Of a DNA stretch of 64,000 nucleotides, positions 31,391 through 41,281 are shown in pieces. This DNA comes from Harmothoe impar (taxonomy: Eukaryota > Annelida > Polychaeta > Phyllodocida > Polynoidae). The stretch is taken from NCBI GenBank assembly GCA_947462335.1, contig OX381720.1:2115501-2179500 (forward strand), read 5' to 3'. Within the stretch, counting starts at the first letter, position 1; every line of letters begins with the position of its first letter. The notes below the pieces were generated by a model. It saw nothing but the letters and a program-made list of their open reading frames with translations. It was not told the origin of the DNA and made no database searches. The position numbers and the translations under genes were made by a program.

Positions 31391-33685
31391 AATAACTGTA
31401 AATTAATTTATAACTAATTATTTATGACCAGGTATCGAATTCTCCCTTTGATATCCACTCACATGGGCCGGGTACAGAGTCACTAGAGCCGGGTACAGAA
31501 CCAGGGAGTGTCTGCAGGGCCGGGCACATAAGGCTCAGTCTCACGACTTTGTAACAATTGTTTAGTCTTTGACCAGGTGACGTCTTTGACCGGGCAGCTA
31601 GAAAAGGCAAATTTCATACTGTACAGGCCTAATTTATGCTATAATGATGTTTCCCAGTCAAAGATGTCACCCGGTCAAAGACGTCACCCAGTCAAAGACG
31701 TCACCCAGTCAAAAACGTCACCCGGTCAAAGACGTCACCCGGTCAAAGACATTACCCGGTCAAAGACGTCACCCGGTCAAAGACGTCACCCGGTCAAAGA
31801 CGTCACCCGGTCAAAGACGATCCAATTGCTACAAAGTCGTGAGCATAAGCACTAGGGCCGGGTACAGCGGTGTGATGGTGGGTGGGTGTTGGGGGTCTGC
31901 CTTTGAGGTGGGACGGAGTCGCTCACCTGCTTCTGTACCCGGCCGTTCACACTCTGTAACCGGCCAGTTTGAACAACATGTAAGGAATGGGGGAGGGGAG
32001 GCAGGAGAAGGGGGGTACCGACCCCCCCCCCCTCACCTCAGAGAACTGTATGAGGGATAGGACTTCTGTTTCAACTTTGGGTGTAAGACACAATGGTGCA
32101 TGAGGTGGGTCGGGGGGATCGGGTGTTCCTTGGTACAATGTACCGGTACATGTATTGAATAGATATCTATACACTCTATATTGCTTCCTCATTTTCTACG
32201 TTTTCTGACAGAATTACAACGTGTACAATGCCCAATTTGGTTACTACAAAGGTCGTTTATAACTAACTTTATTGTTGGCTCCAAGCACTTCGTTTATACG
32301 GAACTTTAATGGATGTTCTATTATTATGTGTAATCTACAACTCTAACTCGGCCTATTTTTGCAGCCATTGGGGTGGTCACACCCCCCCCCCCACACACAC
32401 CCCCCCCCCCCTTCACCTCATCACCCAGGGACAGGCAGCGGACTTTTGCGCAAAATACAGCAGGAAGGAGAAAGCTGTGACCCCCCCCCCCCCCACACAC
32501 ACACCCACCCACCAGCAGAATATCCTATTTATGGCAGGTTACCCCACACACTGCACACAGCGGTCCTGCATATGCACTTATTACAGAAAGGCCCTCCTGG
32601 GGATATCATGTACAGAGTACCCAGGCATCACAATGGGGCTTTAATATCCAATTCATGCTTAACTTAAAGTGACATGGTCCGATTTTTTCCAAATTTTAAA
32701 TCCTACTTAAATGTGTTCCAAATGCTAGCACAGTGTCATATTAGGAGGATAGGGAACAACACAATGTCATCTATGGACAATAAGATCCCATTTAGAGGGT
32801 TAAACATGGCCCAGACACAGTATTTTGCTGTGTATTTTCAATTGGGGAATTATAGCGTGCACTCCAAAAGTCTTAAAGTTGGCATAAAACTGAAGTTTGA
32901 CTGACTTCTAAGCTGAATTGTGGGGAATATTGTTAAATAAAATAGGTAGGACATGTAGTATGGCCATGTTGAACATTCTTGTTCATTTTTTAACAAAATT
33001 GATTTTTGAGCGGATGATCGGACCATGTCACTTTAACGTAAGTTATGATAACCCATTTCTATCATAGGGCGAAGAATTCCCCCCTCCCAGTCAACACTCG
33101 ATTTCGCCAGTTGTATGAAGGAATCATGGAAGATGGCTTCCCAGGCCTTGGATATTATTACGGTAAGTTATATCTGTCTTGTGCATTGGACTATTCAAAA
33201 CTAAATGATATACTGTAAAATCTGGCTTGTAAGCTGGGACCTCGGATAAGCCACATCCCTAACTTTGCTGAAGTACACAACGTTTTTGTATCAAAGAAAA
33301 TCTGATTCTTGCTGTGGTACAACCCTTTATTATAGTAATCATACTTAATGTTGCTGTGCTTCATCACACATATTTATTCATGTGTGTCAGCAAAACACTT
33401 TTTAAAAACAACTTATTCGTATAGTGACATAGACAAAGTGAACTACTAAAAATCATTGTTGTGTTGGCTCACATGATGGTTATTGAAAAGATAAATTTTG
33501 TGGCAGTTTGTCATTTTTCATCAGCCTTTTGTCATTTCTAAGAATCACAGCTTCTGTTTTCAGGTACCATTGAAAAGGCAGACAAGAAGGGGTATAACAT
33601 AAAGTATGATGACGGGAAGGAGGACAGAATGTCGCTAAAGCAGTTCAAGAGATTGGAGACAACTATGCACATTGTGGTTACCTAA
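18890..33685 (+). CDS. Novel 672-aa protein: homeodomain-like, HMG-like, repeats, Tudor-like
   Basis: Coding exons are 18890-18916, 22003-22125, 24793-24925, 25166-25344, 25944-26106, 27255-27281, 28790-29821, 30809-30897, 31289-31317, 33068-33162 and 33564-33685 (TAA). All have GT-AG borders and all ten junctions keep frame. Residues about 14-60 look like a homeodomain: three helices, the last with YYQVYKKWIGNHR in place of the usual WFxNR. Residues about 78-130 resemble an HMG box split by an intron (RPSTGYNLYC ... WHSLTDDERETYEKEA). About 155-208 is an unnamed module (LGLKYMGVKG). About 242-509 is 18 Ser/Thr/Pro-rich 15-mers ending in an AT-hook-like GRPRK. About 610-665 is Tudor-like (YYYGTIEKADKKGYNIKYDD). 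A nuclear chromatin role is inferred. The first exon is the least certain: its phase, Kozak context and donor fit, but it encodes only nine residues. A weakly scored domain could be misnamed. Confidence 0.75.
19040..19270 (-). mobile_element. MITE with TIR TGCAGAGGGGT (copy B, inverted)
   Basis: It is the reverse complement of the 14656-14880 copy: TGCAGAGGGGTCCC, then CTGAGGTCACAAAGTCGCCT, ending GCCGAAAACCCCTCTGGA. It lies in the first coding intron of the multi-domain gene. The two copies in opposite orientation give the Crypton locus a palindromic look. Confidence 0.75.
19480..20215. mobile_element. Poly-G-ended degenerate element
   Basis: The segment starts with CCCCCGGGGGGGGGGCACTC followed by ATTTATGGATACC, resembling the left end of the 37560-37985 element. 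It continues as T/A/C homopolymer-rich text with CCCCCCTTATGGCGGGATAA and GGATCCCCCC. AAGTTATCAGAATAAAACGG at about 19814 is echoed at 20213 (AAGTTATCAGAAAGAGGTGG), suggesting two diverged tandem copies. Open frames here are low-complexity. Confidence 0.4.
20991..21907. mobile_element. MITE, TACCGTAAAACCT / TAAGCCGCACC family (copy 1)
   Basis: TACCGTAAAACCTCGCGTAT at the left pairs with ACGCAAGGTTTTACGGTA at the right. TA bounds both ends, as expected for Tc1/mariner-type ends. Subterminal ATAAGCCGCACCC and CGATCCTATAAGCCGC blocks repeat at both ends. The 917-bp length, with poly-G and poly-C in the middle, suggests insertions. It lies in an intron of the multi-domain gene. Confidence 0.75.
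23395..23575. repeat. GGCGACATGG dispersed repeat ending in poly-C
   Basis: ATGGCGACATGGACGATTTT, AATATGGCGACGTGGCCATG and AAATTGACATGGG are related to the CGACATGG families elsewhere in the window. The segment ends in 18 C at about 23553-23570. It is intronic. Other intron sequence at 22126-24338 shows no exon I can support. Confidence 0.4.
24339..24680 (-). pseudogene. LINE reverse transcriptase thumb fragment
   Basis: A minus-strand frame of 113 residues reads VCKSMVLCIFDYGCIF, then KSYKKLQIYCKITLRVCF, then KMLPLDFRWFCFQL. These are the LYKSxVxPxxDYGxxxW, LxxLQxxQNxxLRxI and LPLDxRR blocks of CR1/L2/Jockey reverse transcriptases. The catalytic YADD region is absent. It sits in an intron of the multi-domain gene in opposite orientation. 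Confidence 0.65.
26195..26621. mobile_element. hAT-like MITE, TIR TAGGGATGTCA
   Basis: TAGGGATGTCA at 26195 and TGACATCCCTA at 26611 bound a 427-bp A/T-rich element with repeated TCGATTATTTCGATTTC and TATCGAT motifs. The flanks ATCACACT and ATTATACT agree at 6 of 8 positions, an eroded 8-bp target duplication. A fragment with ATCGATGAAATCGAAAAATC occurs at about 58245-58275. Confidence 0.7.
27282..28789. other. Intron, no feature recognised
   Basis: The intron lies between the 27-base exon at 27255 and the repeat exon. It includes TACATGGGTACCC, GTGTCAATTTTTAGC and CATGTCGATTTCTAG at 27717-27800, a faint trace of the CATGTCG repeat family. The rest is plain A/T-rich intron. Confidence 0.4.
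28861..29664 (+). repeat. 45-bp coding minisatellite, 18 units
   Basis: The unit encodes TVPTSSASxPxxxQP. Three sub-types differ in the last residues (AGQQ, VVRQ, VFRQ). They are arranged in blocks: six AGQQ, then mixed VVRQ/VFRQ, two AGQQ, then VFRQ/VVRQ, and two diverged SLVGR units at the end. Unit length is a multiple of three and stop-free, so a second + frame and a minus frame are also open. The block pattern shows past unequal exchange. Confidence 0.95.
30042..30446. mobile_element. MITE with AAGCGCAC subterminal repeats
   Basis: TACCCTATTCTAGCTAACAA-GCGCAC at the left is the imperfect inverse of GTGCGCTTATTACGTAAAATACGGTA at the right. The 405-bp element includes TAATAAGCGCACACA and an inner GGGCCGAGC inverted pair. 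A fragment of the same family (TACCGTATTCAACGTAATAA-GTGCAC) is at 34303-34350. It is intronic. GCATCATG-rich repeats at 29900-29955 and 30530-30690 flank it. Confidence 0.65.
31341..31391. repeat. (TCTA)n microsatellite
   Basis: About 12 uninterrupted tetranucleotide units lie 20 bases after the donor of the 29-base exon at 31289-31317. Confidence 0.95.
31470..31966. mobile_element. Inverted-repeat element with 18-bp core tandem array
   Basis: The outer motif GGGCCGGGTACAGAG (about 31470-31500) is mirrored by TCTGTACCCGGCC at about 31932. An inner inverted repeat, CACGACTTTGTAACAATTG at 31542-31560, pairs with CAATTGCTACAAAGTCGTG at 31823-31841. The centre (31655-31820) is about nine units of GTCAAAGACGTCACCCGG. 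It has the same plan as the element at 54633-54982. Confidence 0.7.
32213..32310. mobile_element. TTATAAC-family MITE fragment
   Basis: AATTTGGTTACTACAAAGGT, TCGTTTATAAC and CACTTCGTTTATACGGAA match the right part of the 49128-49642 element. C-rich homopolymer stretches follow at 32380-32510. Confidence 0.45.
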
Positions 33686-34024
33686 ACAACTATCGCTATC
33701 AAAGCAGACTCATGGGAAGGGGTCTTATCATGCTTAGGGGTAACTTTGTACTACTGTATAACGTACAAGCTGGGAGAAGAAGAGATCCCCAAAAATATAT
33801 TTGTACAGCAACCAGCTATGTTAAGAACTGTATAACAGAAATTGCCCAGGGAATATGAAATGTGTCCATACCATGAAACCATACTCTGTCCATTTGAGTA
33901 CATTCATATATGAACCAAAGCTGTGTCGAAACCAAACTTGAAGCTACATAAAGCCAAACATTCATCCAAGCCTGTAGGATAGCATACAAGTACAATGTCA
34001 ATAGGATCCGAGTTCTCCTTTCTA

Positions 34025-34030
34025 AATAAA
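34025..34030 (+). promoter_or_regulatory. Probable polyadenylation signal of the multi-domain gene
   Basis: AATAAA lies 340 bases after the TAA at 33683-33685, and T-rich sequence (TTTCTCTCTTTTATTTTTTG) follows. Confidence 0.45.
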
Positions 34031-34302
34031 CATTTGATTTACACCCAAATTGAGCTTTCTCTCTTTTATTTTTTGTATCAATTAGCGACACAAATGAGAT
34101 CATATTTTAAAGTATAAGAAAAACTGAGTTACATCAGCAAATTACTTATATATTTTACCAAATTACCTGTACCAAAACTATGGTACAACCAATACAGCTA
34201 TACAACAATGGCAATCTATTTTTTTTATTAAATTTTACTGAAGATGAATTTTATGAATTTATCAGAGAAATAGTGTGCAGCACTTGATATAAAGTGGGTA
34301 CC

Positions 34303-34700
34303 GTATTCAACGTAATAAGTGCACACCCCCTAATAAGTGCACATCCCCTCTTTTCTACTATAAATCACCAAAAATATCTCAATTGTTTCCCCCAATTAAC
34401 TTATAAACACTAATTATCATCTTCTGCAAGCACCCATAACCATTTGGTAGGCAAACTGAGATAACAATGTGTGTTGGTCAAACATGAAGATAAAGCAAAT
34501 AAATGAAAATGGTATTTTTGTCTGGGTTAGGTCTAGGTATATAGAAAGTTCTTTGTCTATCATACTGATTGCAGCCCCAAACAGATATGCAGGGGTAGAC
34601 ACTAACGCTGGCCCGGGAGCCAATGGCCCGTAATTTTGGGTCCGGGCCCGTAGTTTTCTTCAGAATTACCTTCCCATGGGCCCGGAATAGCTCATTTCAG
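34303..34700. mobile_element. Two MITE fragments in the 3' flank
   Basis: A partial AAGTGCAC-type copy lies at 34303-34350. CAGGGGTAGACACTAACGCT at about 34591 starts a copy of the GGGCCCGTAGTTTTCT family also seen at 780-858. Confidence 0.5.
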
Positions 34701-34744
34701 AAAATTATAATGATGCAATCTCAATGTAGTACCATTACCAGCTA

Positions 34745-35622
34745 AACTGCCACCTAGTGAGAGAGATTGAAACCAGAAAAACCTTAATTTAACGTTATTT
34801 TAACGTTTATTTCATATGGATTCCAAAACCACATGGTGTTTAACTTCCCTATTATCGACCAGTGCACATTTGATTTATGTTGTGCACTGCAAATGTAAAC
34901 TATATTTATAGCATCACGTGATATCAGGGGTTGCTCTACACCTTATACTTTGTAAATGTAATATGACTAGGGGCTAAATATGCCTATATTCCCCATAAAA
35001 TCCCTATTGTTTCCAATTTTGTTTCTAAATTATTTCAATTTTGCCAGAAAATCGATTAAATTATATGTTCATTAAAGGTAAACAATCAATTCAATTATTA
35101 ATGTTGCAAGCACTATGACAGAAGTACACATTGTATAGGCCTTCAGGCAGAGTTGTAACAATTATTTCACCAATAAGCTAACGTTTTACTGTATACATAC
35201 TAATACCATCCGTTATCTTTATATATCGGTTTTTTTACATTTATCAAACAAAATATATGGTTTAAATACACATAAGTCTATACAAGTTATTCACTGAACA
35301 TTAATCTAAAGTTAGGTAAAAAAACATCATTTAATGAACCTTATTTTAACATCAAATGAACGTTATCTATTTGAGGTTATTGAGAAAGGTTAGATTAATG
35401 TTAAACTAACGTTTTTCATGTCACGTTAGTCAGTTAACCTTTAAAAAACGTTGACCAACGTTAGAATAACGTTTCTTGTTACCTGGGAACTAATGTAAAG
35501 AAACGTTCACAGAATGTTTGCCAATGTTTCAGAAGGAAAGAATATGAATGCTCATTTTGAACATTACAATAATGTTTGTTAACATCATGAATTATACAAC
35601 TGTTTGACACTAGGTGGCAGTT
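34745..35622. mobile_element. Element with TIR AACTGCCACCTAGTG, AACGTT-rich
   Basis: AACTGCCACCTAGTG at 34745-34759 is exactly inverted at 35608-35622. The 878-bp interior is A/T-rich with many AACGTT/TAACGTTA motifs (34785-34805, 35390-35470). GTTTCTTGTTACCTGGG at about 35471 matches the ends of the 53445-54470 element, so that family is probably nested here. Confidence 0.6.
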
Positions 35623-36380
35623 CAGGTCATAGGAACATTTTACCCAGGGACTCTAACCATTTAGGTTTCCTACAAATGTTAAATGTTAATATGTTTCAAT
35701 TACTAAGATACATTCAAACATTGAATATCTTATCTAAATTATGTTGAACAAAAATAAACACCTAAAATTGATAATAAATCATAGCAAGCAGTTAGAAAGA
35801 TAGAAACACCCATTTTATGGTAGTATGATTTCTTTATATGCACAGGGTTATAGATGTTTAGAACTATGTAACAGCCCAAGAGTAGATCTTTACTCATTGG
35901 TTATAAATCAAGTGTCTTAAACATTCAGTGTACTAAGAATAATAAGTTCTGGTTCGGAAATGTTTAGATTGGACATAGAATCCATTTGGACAAGGTAGCC
36001 ATTTCGACATGGAACCACATCACTTGGCTAAGCTGGTTGGAAAAATAAGGAGCAGTAACGATTTAAAAACCTAACCAATACCTGTTATATAGTTTCTATA
36101 TCATCAACCAATAAATTATAGTGCCATATCATGTATGGGAAGGTCCAAAAGTTACATATATGAATGTTAATAGATAGTAGAAACTAACATTAGAAAACGT
36201 TTGGACAAACTTTTAACATTTTTTTAACATAACAAAACGTTTTAATAAACGTTCAATTGAACGTTAAAAAACGACAGAAAGTGTCAACGTTTTACGTTTT
36301 TTAACTTTTATTTATGAACGTCCAAGAGCTTTCAGATTACGTTGTTTAACGTTCAGAAACGTTTATTTGTTCACCGGGAG
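35623..36380. repeat. AACGTT-rich repeat debris
   Basis: Dense AACGTT/AAACGTTT words at 36180-36372 end in GTTTATTTGTTCACCGGGAG, a diverged CCCAGCTAACAA-type end. The segment is followed by GTCGCTTTTGACCCATCTGC, the right end of the TGCAGA-type MITE. No gene is seen. Confidence 0.5.
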
Positions 36381-36595
36381 GTCGCTTTTGACCCATCTGC
36401 AGCCACCTACTATGCTCCAGTATCAGACTGTGTACAGGACCATTTGACTCTTGGGTATACTTACCAAGTCCTATACTATTGTGTGGATAGGTGAAACTGA
36501 GCGGAACCTACATTGTACTTACTGTACGGTTGCTGTCAACTTGTAATAAATACCAAGTATACTACAAGACCTCAAGACTAACTCAGTTCATACAG

Positions 36596-37161
36596 GAGGA
36601 CATCTGCCAACTAAGGCGATTCCTCCTATGACACCAGTAAGGTTACAAATAACAGTCAAAGACCGTGAGTAGCGCGGAACCCCCTTTTTATTTACATTTC
36701 ACATTTTCAAATGATATAGACTACCCTACTAGTAGTGGTCAGTGGCAGGTTTAAATCATTAGGTAGCTGGGACCCGACAGAAGCAAATGTTACACATATT
36801 TATACAGGGTAAGTATAGTTGATTGTATTTCTTTATATATTTATTCCGGGATCGACATCATGAGAAGAATATGTATAAATGCATTAAAAAAATGGATAAT
36901 CTTGAGGGCAATGATGGGAAAAAAGCTTTATATTAAATGCAGCTGTATAGTATCATGAGATACACTCGTACAGGTGTTAGTATATCACTACATGTATTTT
37001 TGTTATGTCTGCTAAGATGATATTTATCTGTACAGGAAGAGGTAATATGGACACTCAAACAATAGTGCAATTCTAATGGGAGTTTCATGTCTTCTAATGT
37101 TATTCTTTTACTTTCACCCCTAGGCAGAGGAGAGCATGTAGCCATAACGGATGCAAACTAG
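36596..37161 (+). CDS. Two weak candidate exons (possible alternative 3' end)
   Basis: A segment at 36596-36664 lies between the acceptor TTCATACAG and the donor CGTGAGT. A second, at 37124-37161, follows a strong polypyrimidine acceptor (TATTCTTTTACTTTCACCCC-TAG) and ends in TAG. Their phases agree (1 to 1). They also match the phase at the end of the 33068-33162 exon of the upstream gene, so they could form an alternative C-terminus of about 34 residues. No homology is recognised and chance is possible. Confidence 0.25.
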
Positions 37162-37280
37162 AGCTAGCAGAGGGATAGTGGTGGAAGGACGACAAGCCTG
37201 CTGCACTGACACACACTATACATAGCATCTACACTGATTGATATACATGCATTATGTATTCCTCCATCAGTATGCATCTA

Positions 37281-37365
37281 CTCACTCCACGTCCTCACTC
37301 CCTCCTCAGTCTACACCCTCCCCTCCCTCCATGTCCTCACTCCCTCCTCAGTCTACAGGGTAATT
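37281..37365. repeat. CT-rich tandem duplication
   Basis: The motif CCTCACTCCCTCCTCAGTCT appears twice, about 45 bases apart, with a CCCTCCCCTCCCTCCATGT linker. Confidence 0.7.
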
Positions 37366-37559
37366 TTGACAACCCATGAAAATATATATCTAATTTACAA
37401 AAATATGACCAAAGGCACCCCCTAGTGTGTTCTGGGACAACTAGATTTGCATATGCGCAATGACTGCGCAGTTGACCTGTTTACAATAGGGTCTAGCCAC
37501 CTTAAAGTTGCACTATATTGGCCTGCTGGCGCAACTGTGCTCTTAATGTTGTGTCCTGT

Positions 37560-37985
37560 CCCCCGGGGGGGGGGGCACTTAGTATATTTGTATACACAGG
37601 TGTGCGGCTGGCAAGGGTAGTTTTTCAACAAAATCTCCCTAGCAAGGGTCCTGTTTCAGAGAGAAATGTCCCTAGCAAGGGTCTACTTTTTACAAAATCG
37701 CCCTAGCAAGGGTAATTTTTTTACCACAATGACCCGTTTTTCACCAAAATGTCCCATTTTTGCACATTTTTTTGCCAAAATTTTGAGGTTAAAATTTTCT
37801 TGGTAAAATTACTCAACCATTGTACATTTTGTGTTTTTCCTCTTCAAAACTAGGACTTTTCGGCCGAAAGTGCCCTAGCAAGGGTAGGTTTTTGAAGCAA
37901 AAGCTCCCTAGCAAGGGTAAGGGTTGTCATTGGTCCAGCCGCACACCCATATCAGAAAAAATTCAAGTACCCCCCCCCCGGGCCT
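37560..37985. mobile_element. Poly-G-ended element with CCCTAGCAAGGGT array
   Basis: The ends are imperfect inverted repeats: a G run then GTGTGCGGCTGGCAAGGG at the left, and CCAGCCGCACACC then CCCCCCCCCGGGCC at the right. Between them CCCTAGCAAGGGT, itself palindromic, recurs about six times at roughly 36-bp and wider spacing with T-rich spacers. It does not code. Confidence 0.65.
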
Positions 37986-38671
37986 GTCCCTGTCCTGAGG
38001 CACGCCCATGTGACCATGTATGTATGTATCAAAGCTGTATACATTATACTGGCCTATTCCAAAGTGCATTGAGGTGTGCATAGAGGCAAGGACACTCTCC
38101 TATGCAGCGGGTAATCATAACAAACACTCAAAGATGATTACTCTCTGCCCCAGGCACCAGATTACGACTAAATTCGTCCATATTCATACTCATGTTTACC
38201 TTTATTCTTGTATCATGATGATATTTAAGTCTCCCCATAGCTGATATACTTCCAAGTGATATCCTCATAGTTCATTTCAGATACAAGTATCTTCAACCTA
38301 AAATGATTCTTGGGGTGCATTTCCTTGGAAAAATAGTCCTGTGATGTACAAGCCTGTGTTGTTGGGATAACCACGACTTGGAGGACAATTGCCCTTAGGG
38401 AGTGGTCATTCAACAGTTGAGGGGGGGGGGGGACATTAACACTAACTGTAGATAATCTATCAAAGAAAATCATTGCCTCATCAAACAATAAAATTTGATA
38501 TTGGAATGATACTACAATATACCAGGTACATATTGTGTCCAGAAATAGGTACTCACTGGGGAGTGTGGACCCTTTCTATCATAAATTCCCACAGCATTTA
38601 CACATAATCACATATAGATAACTTAGGCCACCACATTTTGATTTCAAGAAATGCCCCATGCCCAATGTCAC

Positions 38672-38897
38672 TACCGTAATTTCTCGCGTAGAAGCCGCGG
38701 CTAGTACGAGGGTCAGATCGCCGGTGCGGCTTATAGGATCGGCCCAGGGTCGGGGTGCGGCTTATACGTGAGTTTTTGCTACTATAGTACAGTATTAAAG
38801 CCACCATAATCAGATGGCCGGTGCGGCTTATAGGATCCGCCCAAACTCGGGATGCGGCTTATACGAGAGTTAGGCTTATACGCGAGAATTTACGGTA
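38672..38897. mobile_element. MITE, TAAGCCGCACC family (copy 2)
   Basis: TACCGTAATTTCTCGCGTA pairs with TACGCGAGAATTTACGGTA at the ends of a 226-bp element. Inside, GGTGCGGCTTATAGGATC occurs twice. It is the most compact and best preserved copy of this family in the window. Confidence 0.8.
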
Positions 38898-39844
38898 TTT
38901 AATTTTTCCTCCTGTCTAATGTCACTGGGCCATTCTAGAACCCCACCCCCCCCCCCCCCCCGTCCTCCCACATTTTGAGGAAAATGACCTCTCTCTTACA
39001 CGTTGTACCTGGGGTCAGTAAGTGTGAGTCCCGAACTACTTCTGTGAGGTACATGGTCTGTGGCAGAGGTATTCCATTTGAGTGTTTTGTTATGATTGCC
39101 TCTGCACTGGAGATTGAGGCAAGGAGTCCGTACCAGTATGGGGTGGGACACAGGTGAGGGTCATCAAGAGCTGTGGTCCTTAGTAGCAATATGTTTCAGT
39201 GTACTGTGGCAATGAGGGAGAACTGATTAGCTGTCACCTGCTATAGTCTATGTTGCATTACTACTTGGATTAGACCACAGGTTAGACTAAGGGAAAAAGT
39301 GTGCATGCCTTAAGTTGTCTTTGAAACATACCAATATTTATTTTAGATATGTCCCTAGCATTAGTTATATCTACAGCTTTTTTCTTTGACTCATATTGAA
39401 ATATGTTTTAATGAACCATGCCAAGTTCGCCTTCTATAAACGTTAAAACCTGCCAACTATTCCATCATCTACCTTATGCATGCAGTGCTCCTAGTAAGGT
39501 CAACTCACTCGCAACCTGTTCATGGAAAGTGTTTAGGTCCGAGCCATTCATTGTTAGCTGAGGGGGGGGGGGGCTTTGTGGATTCTACCAAAATCAACCC
39601 ACACCAGTTAGCTGAACTAAACTCCCTCCTCCCACTATGTTAAAATTTTGAGGAGCTTGACCCCCACCCAAAACCAACTGAGGGCCTGTTTTTCACTATA
39701 CCACCGCCCCCCTCCCCCAGCTTGCAATAAATGACTCAGCCCTTATAGTTAGAATGTGCCCAATCTACACACTACAGTCCCTGAATTGGTACAACCACCA
39801 GAGAGTGGATGATTACACATGCCCTCCACAGGCGGTCTAGATGG

Positions 39845-40240
39845 GGGGTCCCCATGTCGCCTGTCGATTTTAAGAGATGCTCATGTCATTTGTCAGTATC
39901 TTTGTATTCCTCCTGTCATTTGTCACTAGGCTCCATGTCGTATGTCGATTTTAAGAAAAGGCCATGTCCCTTGTCAATATCTTTTAATTTCTTCTGTCAT
40001 TTATCAATAAGCCCCATGTCGCCTGTCGATTTTAACAGATGCTCATGTCATTTGTCAGTATCTTTGTATTCCTCCTGTCATTTGTCACTAGGCTCCATGT
40101 CGTATGTCGATTTTAAGAAAAGGCCATGTCCCTTGTCAATATCTTTTAATTTCTCCTTTCATTTGTCACTAAGCCCCATGTCGCCTGTCGATTTTAAGAA
40201 AATGCTATGCCACCCTGTCGATTTTAGGGGTCCACATACT
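39845..40240. repeat. CCCATGTCGCCTGTCGATTTTAAG ~162-bp tandem repeat
   Basis: Two full units and a partial one start near 39849, 40012 and 40174. Each has CATGTCGxxTGTCGATTTTA, CATGTCATTTGTCAGTATC and CTGTCATTTGTCACTAGGC. The 154-aa open frame over it is repeat-driven. A related block is at 56210-56420. Poly-G and poly-C runs precede it at 38945 and 39561. Confidence 0.75.
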
Positions 40241-40314
40241 GCTACTAAAGTAGACTGGCTAGTTTCAGCATAGTTATTGTGGTGCTTTGAGGCAACTCTT
40301 GGTTAGGTTAGGTT

Positions 40315-40446
40315 AGAATCGGGCCACTAGCAGGTCAGAATTGGGCCACTAGCAGGTCAGAATCGGGCCACCAGCAGGTCAGAATCAGGCCACCAGCAGG
40401 TCAGAATCAGGCCATCAGTAGGTCAGAATCGGGCCACCAGCAGGTC
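40315..40446. repeat. 22-bp minisatellite, about 6 units
   Basis: The unit is AGGTCAGAATCGGGCCACCAGC with C/T and A/G variants. Confidence 0.9.
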
Positions 40447-41053
40447 AAGGGTCTATGTGCACTGCAGAAGCGTCTCTCCTGTGTGGGCCTGACTGCAAAT
40501 ACCTATAAGTATCTATTCCGCATTAACGAGATACAGTGGCTCCACCTTTTGAACAACTGGTATCAATCATAACCATTTGCCCTGCAAGGACTACTCTCGT
40601 TCCCAAATCCTTCTGAAGGAAGGCTCTGGTGACAGCCAGTATGACCTAGACGTATGGCGGATGACCCGACCAGTAGGCTGTCTGAGGACCAACTGAGACT
40701 CTCGCTTTGGCCTCTGTTGGACAGTCGTGCATGTTGTGTGACATCTAGGGAGCGGGCAGTTTATATCCGGGGGGGGGGGTGGGTCACTGAAATTCTATTA
40801 TTCCCTATGTTACTCTCAAATTGTCATTTTTCAGTTACATGGTATACTTTTGACGTATAACAGTGTATCCCCTCCTCCCCCCCCCCTTATCCATTTATTA
40901 TGAACTGTAAAAATACAAACTTTTGAAACTTTTTGTAAAATGAACACCTGACATCTTTAGCAAATCTGTCCTTTCATTAAAACAAACTGATATCATTAAA
41001 TACTGAACCTTTTAAGAAGGATATGAAACGTATATAATATGATATCATTTCAG

Positions 41054-41281
41054 TGTAATTCACATCCTATTGTACCACGTTTAGCAGGCCTGGACAATCC
41101 CGGACATTCGCCATTACAGGTATATCAGCCTGTAGGGGAGGTTCTCCCAGCAAGGGGAGATCCTCCCTTACTTAAGCCTGGCCCAGAGATAAGGGCCACC
41201 AGGAGAGATAAGGGCCGCCACCGGTCTGCCCCTCCAAGGGGGAATCTCCCAGTGCAGTATCTTATCCAGGTGTGGTGGTAA
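41054..41281 (+). CDS. Weak candidate terminal exon, Pro/Arg-rich
   Basis: The acceptor GATATCATTTCAG is followed by a 75-codon open segment ending in TAA (a possible donor CCAG-GTGTGG is at 41267). The peptide is Pro/Gly/Arg-rich with no recognised domain. No upstream exon in matching phase was found. It may be chance. Confidence 0.22.
   Translation, partial: CNSHPIVPRLAGLDNPGHSPLQVYQPVGEVLPARGDPPLLKPGPEIRATRRDKGRHRSAPPRGNLPVQYLIQVWW

Noticed and set aside
39809..40273. 154-aa frame rich in SPVDFK and CHLSVSL
   Set aside because: It is produced by the 162-bp CATGTCG/GATTTTAAG tandem repeat. No start context or domain.
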